Assembly: GCA_964520865.1 (NCBI GenBank)
Contig: CAZFOY010000057.1
Coordinates: forward strand, 1 to 20,452
Direction: 5' to 3'
Origin: CAVQCT01 sp964520865
GTDB lineage: Bacteria > Zixibacteria > MSB-5A5 > GN15 > FEB-12
Length of the DNA stretch: 20,452 bases
Below, one piece after another: positions 6,054-14,085 of this stretch; within the stretch, counting starts at the first letter, position 1, and each line of letters opens with the position of its first letter. The notes under the pieces were generated by a model. It was not told the DNA's origin. It saw nothing but the letters and a program-made list of their open reading frames with translations, and did no database searches. The translations under genes and the position numbers were made by a program.

Positions 6054-6932
6054 TCAATCGTCGTCGACTTTGGGCTCATCATCGCCATTTTCGGACTGGT
6101 AGTAATATTTGATGTAATTCCAGGCGTCGATCGCCGTATCGGCGTAGACGAACAGCTCGAGATCCTCGGCATCGATCGTCCCTTCCTCTACGAAATGTTC
6201 GAAGTTCACGAGGTTCTTCCAATACTCTTCGCCAAACAGAACGATCGGCAGCGGCTTGATCTTCTTGGTTTGCGAAAGCGTTAGAGCCTCGAACAACTCG
6301 TCCATCGTGCCAAAGCCTCCGGGAAAGGCCACCAGCGCTTTTGCCCGGAGCATGAAGTGCATCTTGCGAATGGCGAAATAATGGAACTGCATGCAGAGTT
6401 CGGGCGTGATGTACGGATTCGGTTCCTGTTCCATAGGCAGCGTTATGTTCAACCCAACCGATTTGGCGCCGATCTCCCAGGCTCCCCGGTTGGCAGCCTC
6501 CATAATACCGGGTCCACCGCCGGTGACGACCACGTATTTGTTGTGGTTGTTATCCTGTCCTTCGGTCGAGACCAGCCGGGCAAACTCGCGCGCTTCGTCG
6601 TAATAGTGCGATTTGGCCAGTACCGATCTGGCGATTTTGACCTGCCGTTTCAATTCTCGATCCGATGGTTTCTTCGCCAGCCGCTTCTCTGCCTTGCGGA
6701 CATTCGCCCGGGCGTGCGATGGCTCAAGGATGCGGGTGCCGCCGAAGACGACTATGGTGGAAACTATCTTGTGCCGCCGGAACATCTTCTCCGGTTTCAG
6801 CAACTCCAGCTGCAGCCGTACCGGGCGGAGCGAGTCGCGATCCATAAAATCGTCGTCGTGGTAGGCTATGCGATAAGCGGAGGATTTTTTGAGTCGTTCG
6901 ATTAATTTGGTTCTATTGAACTTTTCAGCCAT
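6054..6932 (-). CDS. LOG-family protein (putative nucleoside 5'-monophosphate phosphoribohydrolase)
   Basis: LOG (Lonely Guy) proteins are Rossmann-fold enzymes that cleave the N-glycosidic bond of AMP or cytokinin nucleotides, releasing ribose 5-phosphate. Both signature motifs are intact: GGGPGIMEAANRGA (138-151) and PGGFGTMDE (204-212), including the catalytic Arg149 and Glu212 positions. At 292 aa it is longer than the plain ~190-aa type. It carries about 55 extra N-terminal residues plus a Lys/Arg-rich helical insertion (about 74-110), like the longer bacterial LOG proteins. I chose ATG 6932 because it leaves a 14-nt gap to the upstream beta-CASP gene; an in-frame ATG at 6992 would overlap that gene by 46 nt with no ribosome site. 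It is the last gene of the pfk/beta-CASP/LOG run. A nucleotide-salvage role is more likely than plant-type cytokinin signalling. Confidence 0.88.
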   Translation of the reverse strand: MAEKFNRTKLIERLKKSSAYRIAYHDDDFMDRDSLRPVRLQLELLKPEKMFRRHKIVSTIVVFGGTRILEPSHARANVRKAEKRLAKKPSDRELKRQVKIARSVLAKSHYYDEAREFARLVSTEGQDNNHNKYVVVTGGGPGIMEAANRGAWEIGAKSVGLNITLPMEQEPNPYITPELCMQFHYFAIRKMHFMLRAKALVAFPGGFGTMDELFEALTLSQTKKIKPLPIVLFGEEYWKNLVNFEHFVEEGTIDAEDLELFVYADTAIDAWNYIKYYYQSENGDDEPKVDDD

Positions 6933-6946
6933 GCTGTTTCTTTCGT

Positions 6947-8332
6947 TTACAATTCTACTGTCTCGTCGAGAAACGGTACGTGCGTCTTCCACCCTCTCGC
7001 CTCACTGAACTGCTTCGCCAGGGCATGAGACCGTTCAGGTTCGCCGTGAGTAATGTAGGCAGTCGAAGGTGCCGGGGCAAACGGCTCCAGCCAATGTAAC
7101 AATTCGTAGGAGTCGGCGTGCCCGGAGAGGCCGAACAGAGTTCTGACCTCCGCCTTCACTTCAATCGGCTGCTTGTGAATATACACCATCTTATCACCGT
7201 TAAGCAATCGCCTTCCCAAAGTCCCTTCGGCCATGTAACCTGCCAGCAGGAGAATCGTGTTGGGGTCGGGAAGTCGGTTTATCAGATGGTGCAGGATGCG
7301 CCCGCCCGTCATCATCCCGCTCGCCGACATAATGATAGCCGGACCTTTCAACTTATTCAGCTCCTTGGACGACTTACGTTTTCTATGCAGGTGGACGTTC
7401 TTGCCGTAAAAGCCGTCATCGGTATTCTCGAGCAGTTCGCGGTTGATCTGATGAAACGACGGAAACTTCTTGTAGACATCGGTTGCCTTCACCGCCATCG
7501 GAGAATCTATATGGATGTCAAGTCGCGGGATTCGCTTCTGCTTCATCAGAATATTGGCGATATAGGTAATCTGCTGAGTTCGTCCGAGCGCGAAGGCGGG
7601 AATGAGCAGGATGGACTTCCGTTTGACTACTTCGTCGACAACTTTGGCGAACTCAAAGTAGATATCCTGAGGTTCATGCACCTCCCCCCCATAGGTCGAT
7701 TCGCAAATCAGGGTATCGGCTCGCGGCGGCGGAACCGGGTCATTCACGAATGGCAATGCATACCGGCCCACGTCGCCGGAAAAGAGTATGCTCGATTTTC
7801 GATCGGAGTCGGTCATTTGTATTTCGAGGCACCCGGCCCCGAGAAGGTGCCCGACCTGGTGATATCGCAGTCGAAACTCGTCGCCAATATGAAACCATTC
7901 GTTGAAATTTATCGGTGTGAACAGGTTCAGCACCTGCTTGGCGTCGTCGACCGTGTACAGCGGCAACGCGGGTGCATGGCTGGTAGCCTTCTTCCGGTTT
8001 CGATACTCGGCGTCCTCTTCCTGGATGTGAGCTGTGTCGAGAAGGGTGATGTGGGCCAGCTCTATGGTCGGTGCGGTGGCATAGATCTTTCCCGAATAGC
8101 CATATTTGACCATAGCCGGCAGATACCCGATATGATCGAGATGCGCGTGCGTCACGACGATCGCTTCCAACTCCCGAGGATCGAATTTCGGCGGCGCCCA
8201 GTTGCGCTGGCGAAGTTCTTTACGACCCTGGAAGAGACCGCAATCGATCAGAAGTTTTTTTTGATTTACTTCGAGCAGATACTTGGATCCGGTTACTGTC
8301 TGAGCGGCTCCGTGAAACGAAAGACTAATCAC
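6947..8332 (-). CDS. MBL-fold beta-CASP metallo-hydrolase (CPSF73/RNase-like)
   Basis: This 461-aa protein is a metallo-beta-lactamase-fold hydrolase with the beta-CASP insertion, the architecture of RNA-processing nucleases related to eukaryotic CPSF73. Zinc motifs in order: THAHLDH (His62, His64, Asp66, His67), His162 in QVGHLLGAG, and Asp187 in SGDVGR. Beta-CASP motifs follow: SASGMMTGGR (336-345), His405 in GLSGHAD and His429 in THGEPE. All expected metal ligands are present, so it should be active. The substrate is probably RNA. The start is GTG at 8332, with AGGAT about 10 nt upstream. It sits 57 nt after phosphofructokinase and 14 nt before LOG. The C-terminal HAD and HGEPE motifs argue against a simple glyoxalase-type MBL protein. 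Confidence 0.92.
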   Translation of the reverse strand: MISLSFHGAAQTVTGSKYLLEVNQKKLLIDCGLFQGRKELRQRNWAPPKFDPRELEAIVVTHAHLDHIGYLPAMVKYGYSGKIYATAPTIELAHITLLDTAHIQEEDAEYRNRKKATSHAPALPLYTVDDAKQVLNLFTPINFNEWFHIGDEFRLRYHQVGHLLGAGCLEIQMTDSDRKSSILFSGDVGRYALPFVNDPVPPPRADTLICESTYGGEVHEPQDIYFEFAKVVDEVVKRKSILLIPAFALGRTQQITYIANILMKQKRIPRLDIHIDSPMAVKATDVYKKFPSFHQINRELLENTDDGFYGKNVHLHRKRKSSKELNKLKGPAIIMSASGMMTGGRILHHLINRLPDPNTILLLAGYMAEGTLGRRLLNGDKMVYIHKQPIEVKAEVRTLFGLSGHADSYELLHWLEPFAPAPSTAYITHGEPERSHALAKQFSEARGWKTHVPFLDETVEL

Positions 8333-8389
8333 CTGAATGTATCCTATACGTTCGAGCTGTAGAAAGCGAAGCTGCCGTAAGACCCTTAA

Positions 8390-9532
8390 CTACGGACATC
8401 CAGGCTTCGCGTAAAATTCTTCGAAGGGGATGTCAATCGGGTGCCCCAGGGAGATCCCGAGCGACATCGCATTTCTCAGCACCGGGTTGTCCGGAGTCAC
8501 CTTGCGCTGTTTGCCCGCCACCTCTTCGATCGGCGCCGATGACATCTCCGTGCCCCGGAGTCCAACCAGTTGACCGAACTGACCGCGAGCCACCATGTGA
8601 GCTGCTTCGACTCCGAACCGTGTGGCCAGAAGTCTGTCGTACGGTGTCGGCTGTCCACCTCGAAGGAGATGGCCGAGAATCGTAACCCTGCATTCGATAT
8701 TGGTCAGACCCTCGATCTGGGCCGCTACCCGATGAGAGATACCGCCCAACCGGATCTGGTCGGGGGAGTTGGCGATCCGTTTCTGGACCACCATATCTCC
8801 ACCGATCGCAGAGGCACCTTCGCCGACCACCACGATCGAGAAATTTTTCCCTTTGGCATTCCGTTCTTTCACCGCCTCGCAAACCGCATTGATATCGTAG
8901 GGGAATTCCGGCATCAGGATGATGTCTCCCCCGCCGGCCATCCCGGAATAAAGAGCGAGCCATCCCGCATACCTACCCATTACTTCGACAATCATCACGC
9001 GATGATGCGATTGGGCGGTCGAATGGATTTTGTCGATTGCTTCAGTGGCCGTGGTCATAGCCGAATCGAATCCGAAGGTGACGTCGGTACCTTCAAGGTC
9101 ATTGTCGATTGTTTTCGGAACGCCGACGATGTTAATTCCTTTTTGCTTCATCCCGGCCGATGCCGCCATGGTGCCATCGCCACCGATCACGATGAGGGCA
9201 TCGAGCCCAAGCGCCTCAAAATTCCTTACCGCCTGAGATGAACGGTCCAGGTAGACGTAATCATCGTCCTGAAGCACCGGAAACCGAAACGGATCGGCAC
9301 GATTGGAGGTCCCCAGGATAGTTCCACCCTGGGTGAGTATGCCTGAAACGTCGCGAACACCGATCTCCTTGAATCTATTTTCAACCAGCCCCTCATACCC
9401 GTCGAGGAACCCGACTACATTCATGTTATATTCCGTATGCCCCGTTTTCACGATCGCCCGGATAACCGCATTCAGCCCGGGACAGTCGCCGCCGCCGGTC
9501 AAGACGCCGACTCTAAGTTTTGATCTGCTCAT
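8390..9532 (-). CDS. 6-phosphofructokinase, group III-like (mixed Gly/Lys donor-site signature)
   Basis: The enzyme phosphorylates fructose 6-phosphate to fructose 1,6-bisphosphate, the committed step of glycolysis. Length is 380 aa. LTGGGDCPGLNAVIR (11-25) is the nucleotide-site loop in the form common to actinobacterial and related long PFKs. GGDGT (117-121) and PKTIDND (139-145, catalytic Asp143) frame the donor site, and MGRYAG (185-190) contacts substrate. At the two positions that separate donors (E. coli 104 and 124) it has Gly120 and Lys140. Classical ATP enzymes have Gly/Gly and PPi enzymes Asp/Lys. The Gly/Lys pair is known in group III enzymes, many of which use ATP, so the donor is probably ATP but not certain. 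It leads the minus-strand run and is divergent from glycogen phosphorylase across 228 bp. Confidence 0.95.
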   Translation of the reverse strand: MSRSKLRVGVLTGGGDCPGLNAVIRAIVKTGHTEYNMNVVGFLDGYEGLVENRFKEIGVRDVSGILTQGGTILGTSNRADPFRFPVLQDDDYVYLDRSSQAVRNFEALGLDALIVIGGDGTMAASAGMKQKGINIVGVPKTIDNDLEGTDVTFGFDSAMTTATEAIDKIHSTAQSHHRVMIVEVMGRYAGWLALYSGMAGGGDIILMPEFPYDINAVCEAVKERNAKGKNFSIVVVGEGASAIGGDMVVQKRIANSPDQIRLGGISHRVAAQIEGLTNIECRVTILGHLLRGGQPTPYDRLLATRFGVEAAHMVARGQFGQLVGLRGTEMSSAPIEEVAGKQRKVTPDNPVLRNAMSLGISLGHPIDIPFEEFYAKPGCP

Positions 9533-9760
9533 ACTTTGTTTTAACCATTTAGCTGTTTATTTACAATCTAAAAAACCTGGTGGGGTCGTGGCGCCGCGGG
9601 AACCGGGCCGAAACCAGCCATCTTCACTTATATCGGCCAAATCTGGCACCGATGAATAAAATATTTGTTGATTTGGACGATAAATTGTTCTAAAGAGAGT
9701 ACTTAGCGACAGCGGGCTCGATCCGTGCCCCGGTCGCGAACCTGATACCATCGAGAAAAT

Positions 9761-12316
9761 ATGCGAGTTAAACAATATCTGGTCCTGCCTAAGCTTCCTG
9801 ACCGAATCAAGCCGCTTCAAGAACTGTCACAGAACCTCTGGTACTCCTGGAACTGGGAGATCATAAACCTGTTTATCCGGCTCAGCCCGGAGATCTGGGA
9901 GGAATGCTCCCAGAACCCGGTCGAGATGCTGTCCCGCCTTCCCCAGGAAACACTCGAGAAGGCGGCCGAAGACGACGGATTTCTCGTCAGTCTGGACCGG
10001 GCGTACGGCAAATATAAAGAATACCTGAAATCGAAAAAGTGGTTTCCGACCAAGCACTCCGAGTACAACCAGAACCCGCTGGCGTATTTCTCTCTTGAAT
10101 ACGGACTCGATACCGGACTTCCCGTCTATTCGGGCGGCCTCGGTGTGTTGTCCGGGGATACGTTGAAATCCTCCTCCGATATGGGGATCCCGATGGTGGC
10201 GGTCGGACTGCTCTACCGCTACGGATACTTCCGGCAATTCCTCTCCAGTGACGGCTGGCAGCAGGAGCGATACGAAGAAAACGACTGGTACCATATGCCG
10301 GTGCAGTTGGTCAAGGACGAGCACGAAGAACCGATCCGGGTGGTCGTTGAACTGGACGGTACGCCGGTTAAGCTGCAGGTCTGGAAGGTCTATGTCGGCA
10401 TCACTCCCCTGTTCCTGCTGGATACCAATATACCTGAGAATTCAACCAAGTGCCGGGAGATTACGTCCGTACTCTACGGCGGCGATAAAGATATGCGGAT
10501 TCGCCAGGAAATCATTTTGGGAATCGGCGGAGTCAAGGCGCTTCGGGCGATGAATATAGAACCGGCCGCTTTCCATATGAACGAAGGGCATTCCTGGTTC
10601 CTGACGCTGGAACGGATCCGCCACCTCATGACCGAAAAGCACCTCTCTTTCAAAGAAGCTTCACAATACGTCTGGGCAACCACCGTATTCACCACCCATA
10701 CACCGGTGCCGGCAGGCAACGAGCGGTTCGATCCGGTCCTGGTTCACAGGTACCTCGGGAAATTTATCGAGAATCTCGGTATCAGCTGGAGAGACTTTCT
10801 CGGAATCGGAAGGGTCTTTCCGGATGACGAATCAGAAACATTCTGTATGACGGTGGCGGCGCTCAAGTATTCCGCTTTCGCGAACGGGGTCTCGCAACTT
10901 CACGGAAAAGTCTCGCGCGAGATGTGGCACAATATCTGGCCCGATCTTCCGGTCGAAGAAGTGCCGATCACAGCGGTGACGAACGGCGTGCACCCTCGGT
11001 CCTGGATCTCCCACGACATGAGCGAGTTGTATCAATCGTATTTCGGGGCGAGCTATCTCGAACAACCGGAAAATTTGCAGAAATGGCAGAAGGTCAATAA
11101 GATTCCCGACGCGGAACTCTGGCGAATTCATAACCGCCGTCGCGAGCGGCTCGTCTTTTTCGCGCGCAAGCGGCTGAAACAGCAGCTTCTCCGAAGGGGC
11201 GCATCGCAACTTGAGGTCCAGCGCGCCGAGCAGCTGCTCGATCCCCAGGTGTTGACAATCGGATTCGCCCGACGTTTCTCCACTTACAAGAGAGGGAACC
11301 TCCTCTTTTCGAATCTTGACCGACTCGAAAGGATCGTGAACAACGATCGACGTCCGGTGCAGATTGTTATTTCTGGCAAGGCTCACCCGCTTGACAATCC
11401 GGGCAAGGAGATCATCAAGCAGATCGTCTCCTACGCCTCGCAGGACAGATTCCGCAATCGCATTATCTTTCTTGAAGATTACGACATCAACGTCGCCCGC
11501 TATCTTGTACAGGGGGCCGATGTCTGGCTTAACAACCCGCGCCGTCCTCAGGAAGCCTCCGGGACATCGGGGATGAAAGCCGCGTTGAACGGTGTGGTGA
11601 ATCTGTCGATTCTCGACGGTTGGTGGGTAGAAGGCTACAGCGACGATACCGGTTTCAAGATCGGCAACGGCGAAGAATACGATAACGTAGAACTTCAGGA
11701 CCATCTGGAATCCGACCTCCTCTATAATGTACTGGAGCGTGAGGTCGTGCCGTTGTTTTACGATCTCAACGAGATCGGGCTGCCTTCCGGCTGGATCGAA
11801 AAGATGAAAAACACGATCAATATGGCCGGTAGTCAGTTCTCCTCACATCGCATGATCATGGATTATGCTGAGAAATTTTATCTCAAGGCGTACGACTCAT
11901 ATCGCAGACTGTCCGAGAATAATTTTGAGATCACCCGTAACGTGACCGAGTGGCTCGATCGCATGTGGCGGAGTTGGGCGAATATCGCTATTAAGGAAGT
12001 AGAGATTCCTGAGATTACCGGCACTCTTTATGTCGGCCAGAAATTCCCGATCAAGATAAGAGTCCTCCTCGGCGACATTACGCCAGATGATGTGTTTGTT
12101 GAGATCATATCAGGTAAGCTTAATTCGCAAGAGCAGATAAGAAACTACGAACCTGTCGACGCGGTCATGACCGACCATGCCAAAGACGGTGTTTACACGT
12201 TCGCGGGCGAAGTTACCTGCCGTGAAACCGGTCGTTTCGGGATTACTGCACGGGTGGTTCCGAGGAATCCGAATCTCCCGCACACGATTCGTCCCAAGCT
12301 GATTAGCTGGTGGTAA
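9761..12316 (+). CDS. glgP: Alpha-glucan (glycogen/maltodextrin) phosphorylase, DUF3417 type
   Basis: This PLP enzyme cleaves terminal alpha-1,4 glucosyl units with phosphate, giving glucose 1-phosphate. The 851-aa chain is the GT35 subtype seen in thermophiles, actinobacteria and many other bacteria rather than the E. coli MalP/GlgP type. The N-terminal ~115 residues (with LSQNLWYSWNWE) are the DUF3417 extension. The phosphorylase core starts at LAYFSLEYG and YSGGLGVLSGDTLKS. HMNEGHSWF lies at 272-280. The PLP-binding lysine is Lys606 in GTSGMKAALNG. A C-terminal beta-rich module (about 750-851) ends RPKLISWW, as expected for this subtype. Start ATG 9761; only a weak GAG lies upstream. It is divergent from phosphofructokinase, which fits glucose 1-phosphate being fed into glycolysis. 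I see no convincing promoter in 9533-9760. Confidence 0.96.
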   Translation: MRVKQYLVLPKLPDRIKPLQELSQNLWYSWNWEIINLFIRLSPEIWEECSQNPVEMLSRLPQETLEKAAEDDGFLVSLDRAYGKYKEYLKSKKWFPTKHSEYNQNPLAYFSLEYGLDTGLPVYSGGLGVLSGDTLKSSSDMGIPMVAVGLLYRYGYFRQFLSSDGWQQERYEENDWYHMPVQLVKDEHEEPIRVVVELDGTPVKLQVWKVYVGITPLFLLDTNIPENSTKCREITSVLYGGDKDMRIRQEIILGIGGVKALRAMNIEPAAFHMNEGHSWFLTLERIRHLMTEKHLSFKEASQYVWATTVFTTHTPVPAGNERFDPVLVHRYLGKFIENLGISWRDFLGIGRVFPDDESETFCMTVAALKYSAFANGVSQLHGKVSREMWHNIWPDLPVEEVPITAVTNGVHPRSWISHDMSELYQSYFGASYLEQPENLQKWQKVNKIPDAELWRIHNRRRERLVFFARKRLKQQLLRRGASQLEVQRAEQLLDPQVLTIGFARRFSTYKRGNLLFSNLDRLERIVNNDRRPVQIVISGKAHPLDNPGKEIIKQIVSYASQDRFRNRIIFLEDYDINVARYLVQGADVWLNNPRRPQEASGTSGMKAALNGVVNLSILDGWWVEGYSDDTGFKIGNGEEYDNVELQDHLESDLLYNVLEREVVPLFYDLNEIGLPSGWIEKMKNTINMAGSQFSSHRMIMDYAEKFYLKAYDSYRRLSENNFEITRNVTEWLDRMWRSWANIAIKEVEIPEITGTLYVGQKFPIKIRVLLGDITPDDVFVEIISGKLNSQEQIRNYEPVDAVMTDHAKDGVYTFAGEVTCRETGRFGITARVVPRNPNLPHTIRPKLISWW

Positions 12317-12487
12317 GTTAGCCGAGTAGCTGCAGCGCGACTTTCATCGCATTCAAAGACCATCTTCCCTATTTTCAATGTGAACTTTTCACGAGTCTGA
12401 TCGTATGACTTGATGAACGATGGCCCGAGCCGTCAGGGTAAGCTATTGTCTATGAGCATCATGTCTCTATCACATGCGAGTAATCGC

Positions 12488-12516
12488 TTGACATTCGGGT
12501 GTGTCAACGATTTATT
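12488..12516 (+). promoter_or_regulatory. Sigma70-type promoter of the M16 peptidase operon, with an overlapping inverted repeat
   Basis: A perfect -35 TTGACA (12488-12493) is followed after 17 nt by TTTATT (12511-12516, 4 of 6 matches). Transcription would begin near 12523, leaving a leader of about 39 nt with a strong ribosome site AGGAGG (12551-12556) 5 nt before ATG 12562. The -35 hexamer is also the left arm of TTGACA-N8-TGTCAA (right arm 12502-12507), a possible operator. Confidence 0.65.
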
Positions 12517-12561
12517 CGGACCTAAACTTGATTCAACAATACATATCTCCAGGAGGACTCA

Positions 12562-14067
12562 ATGATAAGAGCAAGCGTACGACTGATCATTGGTTCGGTC
12601 TGTTTCGTCATGTTGCTCGTCCCGGCCGTTCTGAGCTTTGATTTCACCAAGCTCGAGAGCGCCGTCAGCGAGCACACACTTGCAAACGGCCTGAAAGTGA
12701 TCGTCATGGAACGACACGACGCCCCGGTCGTCTCGTTCGTTACCTACGCCAATGTCGGTTCGGTCGACGACCCGAAAGGGTATACCGGACTGGCCCACAT
12801 GTTTGAACATATGGCGTTTAAAGGGACCACCACCCTTGGGACCAAGGACTACGGCAAGGAAGAAAAGCTTATTGCCGCCGAAGACTCAGTCTTCATGAAG
12901 CTGAGAAATGCGCGTGACCAGGGCCGGTTTGTCGACTCTGTGAAAGTAGACTCCCTTGAGAAGCAATACGAAGCGGCCCGCGAGGCTGCCTACAATGAGG
13001 TGATTCCGAACGAGTTCGGAAATATCATCGAGCGTGAAGGCGGAGTCGGCCTGAACGCCTTTACATCGGATGATGAAACGGTGTTCTTCTTCAGCCTCCC
13101 GTCGAACAAAGTGGAGCTGTGGATGGCACTGGAATCCGAGCGGTTCCTCCACCCCGTTCTTCGCGAAATGTACAAGGAGCGTGATGTCGTGGCCGAAGAG
13201 CGCCGCATGAGGACCGACTCGAACCCGTTCGGTAAATTGATCGAGCAGTTCGTGTCGATCGCCTTCCAGGCCCATCCGTACCATGTCCCCACCATCGGCT
13301 ACATGTCGGACATTCAGTACTATTCACGCAAAGAAGCTAAGGCATTCTTCCAGAAGTACTATGCTCCGGCGAACCTGACCGTTGCCATCGTCGGTGACGT
13401 CAACACCAACGATGTACTGAAGCTTGCCGAGAAGTACTGGGGACGGATTCCTTACCGTCCGGCTCCGGAACGGATCGCAACCGTCGAGCCGCCTCAAAAG
13501 GGCGAGCGCCGGGTGATTCTCGAAGATCCGTCGCAGCCGATTTTCCTCTGCGGATGGCACATTCCGGAAGCTACCAATCCTGATCGACCGGCTCTCGATG
13601 CTCTGTCCGACTATCTCGGCCAGGGACGTACGTCGGTGCTCTATAAGGACCTGATCAAGGATAAGAAGATCGCCGTCAATATCGCCGCTTTCACCGGATT
13701 CCCCGGCGACAAATACCCGACGTTGATGGCCGTTTACGCGATTCCGTCGAGCGGCCACACGAACGACGAGGTTGAAAAGGAGATTCTCGCCAAAGTCGAA
13801 GAAGTCAAATCTCAGCCGATCCCGGACGAAGAAGTTGCCAAGATCAAGGCTCGGGCCAAGGCCCAGTTTATCGGACAGCTCGATTCGAACAGCGGTCTTG
13901 CGATGCAACTCGCCGCCTACGAAACCCGCTGGGGCGACTGGCATCAGATGTTCAAAGAACTTGACCGCATCAATGCGGTGACCGCACAGGATATCCAGCG
14001 CGTGGCGAATCAGTATCTCACTGAAGAAAATCGCACCGTCGCAGAACTTAACACATCCGGCAGTTGA
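12562..14067 (+). CDS. Exported M16 zinc peptidase, catalytic-type (HxxEH)
   Basis: This 501-aa insulinase-family (M16) zinc peptidase has an N-terminal hydrophobic signal sequence (residues about 7-24, likely cleaved near VLS-F), placing it in the periplasm or outside. The inverted zinc motif is intact: HMFEH with His79, Glu82 and His83, in GLAHMFEHMAFKGT. The downstream acidic ligand is probably a Glu within ERDVVAEERRM. The interval is widened by a Lys/Glu-rich helical insertion (about 97-140). The second half repeats the M16 fold but lacks the Arg/Tyr-type GLxY segment, as expected for the catalytic partner of a two-subunit M16B enzyme. Its partner would be the next gene, 18 nt downstream and led by its own AGGAGA ribosome site. 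Substrates are usually small unfolded peptides. Confidence 0.93.
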   Translation: MIRASVRLIIGSVCFVMLLVPAVLSFDFTKLESAVSEHTLANGLKVIVMERHDAPVVSFVTYANVGSVDDPKGYTGLAHMFEHMAFKGTTTLGTKDYGKEEKLIAAEDSVFMKLRNARDQGRFVDSVKVDSLEKQYEAAREAAYNEVIPNEFGNIIEREGGVGLNAFTSDDETVFFFSLPSNKVELWMALESERFLHPVLREMYKERDVVAEERRMRTDSNPFGKLIEQFVSIAFQAHPYHVPTIGYMSDIQYYSRKEAKAFFQKYYAPANLTVAIVGDVNTNDVLKLAEKYWGRIPYRPAPERIATVEPPQKGERRVILEDPSQPIFLCGWHIPEATNPDRPALDALSDYLGQGRTSVLYKDLIKDKKIAVNIAAFTGFPGDKYPTLMAVYAIPSSGHTNDEVEKEILAKVEEVKSQPIPDEEVAKIKARAKAQFIGQLDSNSGLAMQLAAYETRWGDWHQMFKELDRINAVTAQDIQRVANQYLTEENRTVAELNTSGS

Positions 14068-14085
14068 TTAGGAGATCTGCATAAA

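Noticed and set aside
6933..6992. In-frame upstream start of the LOG gene
   Set aside because: It overlaps the beta-CASP gene by 46 nt, has no ribosome site and adds a non-family polar extension; ATG 6932 fits an ordinary operon gap.
7118..8362. Long open frame (414 codons) antisense to the beta-CASP gene
   Set aside because: The minus-strand gene has every metal-binding motif; the plus-strand frame shows no recognisable domain or ribosome site.
9533..9760. Divergent promoters between phosphofructokinase and glycogen phosphorylase
   Set aside because: The region has AT-rich stretches with partial -10 matches (TAAAAT at 9657-9662), but no acceptable paired -35 on either strand.
10832..11704. 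Open frame antisense to the glycogen phosphorylase gene
   Set aside because: A shadow of a well-conserved enzyme, with no start-site support.
12317..12487. Small gene or structured RNA upstream of the M16 promoter
   Set aside because: Only a 4-bp stem (GCGA-GTAA-TCGC, 12476-12487) and scattered short repeats are present; no ribosome-site-led frame is seen.
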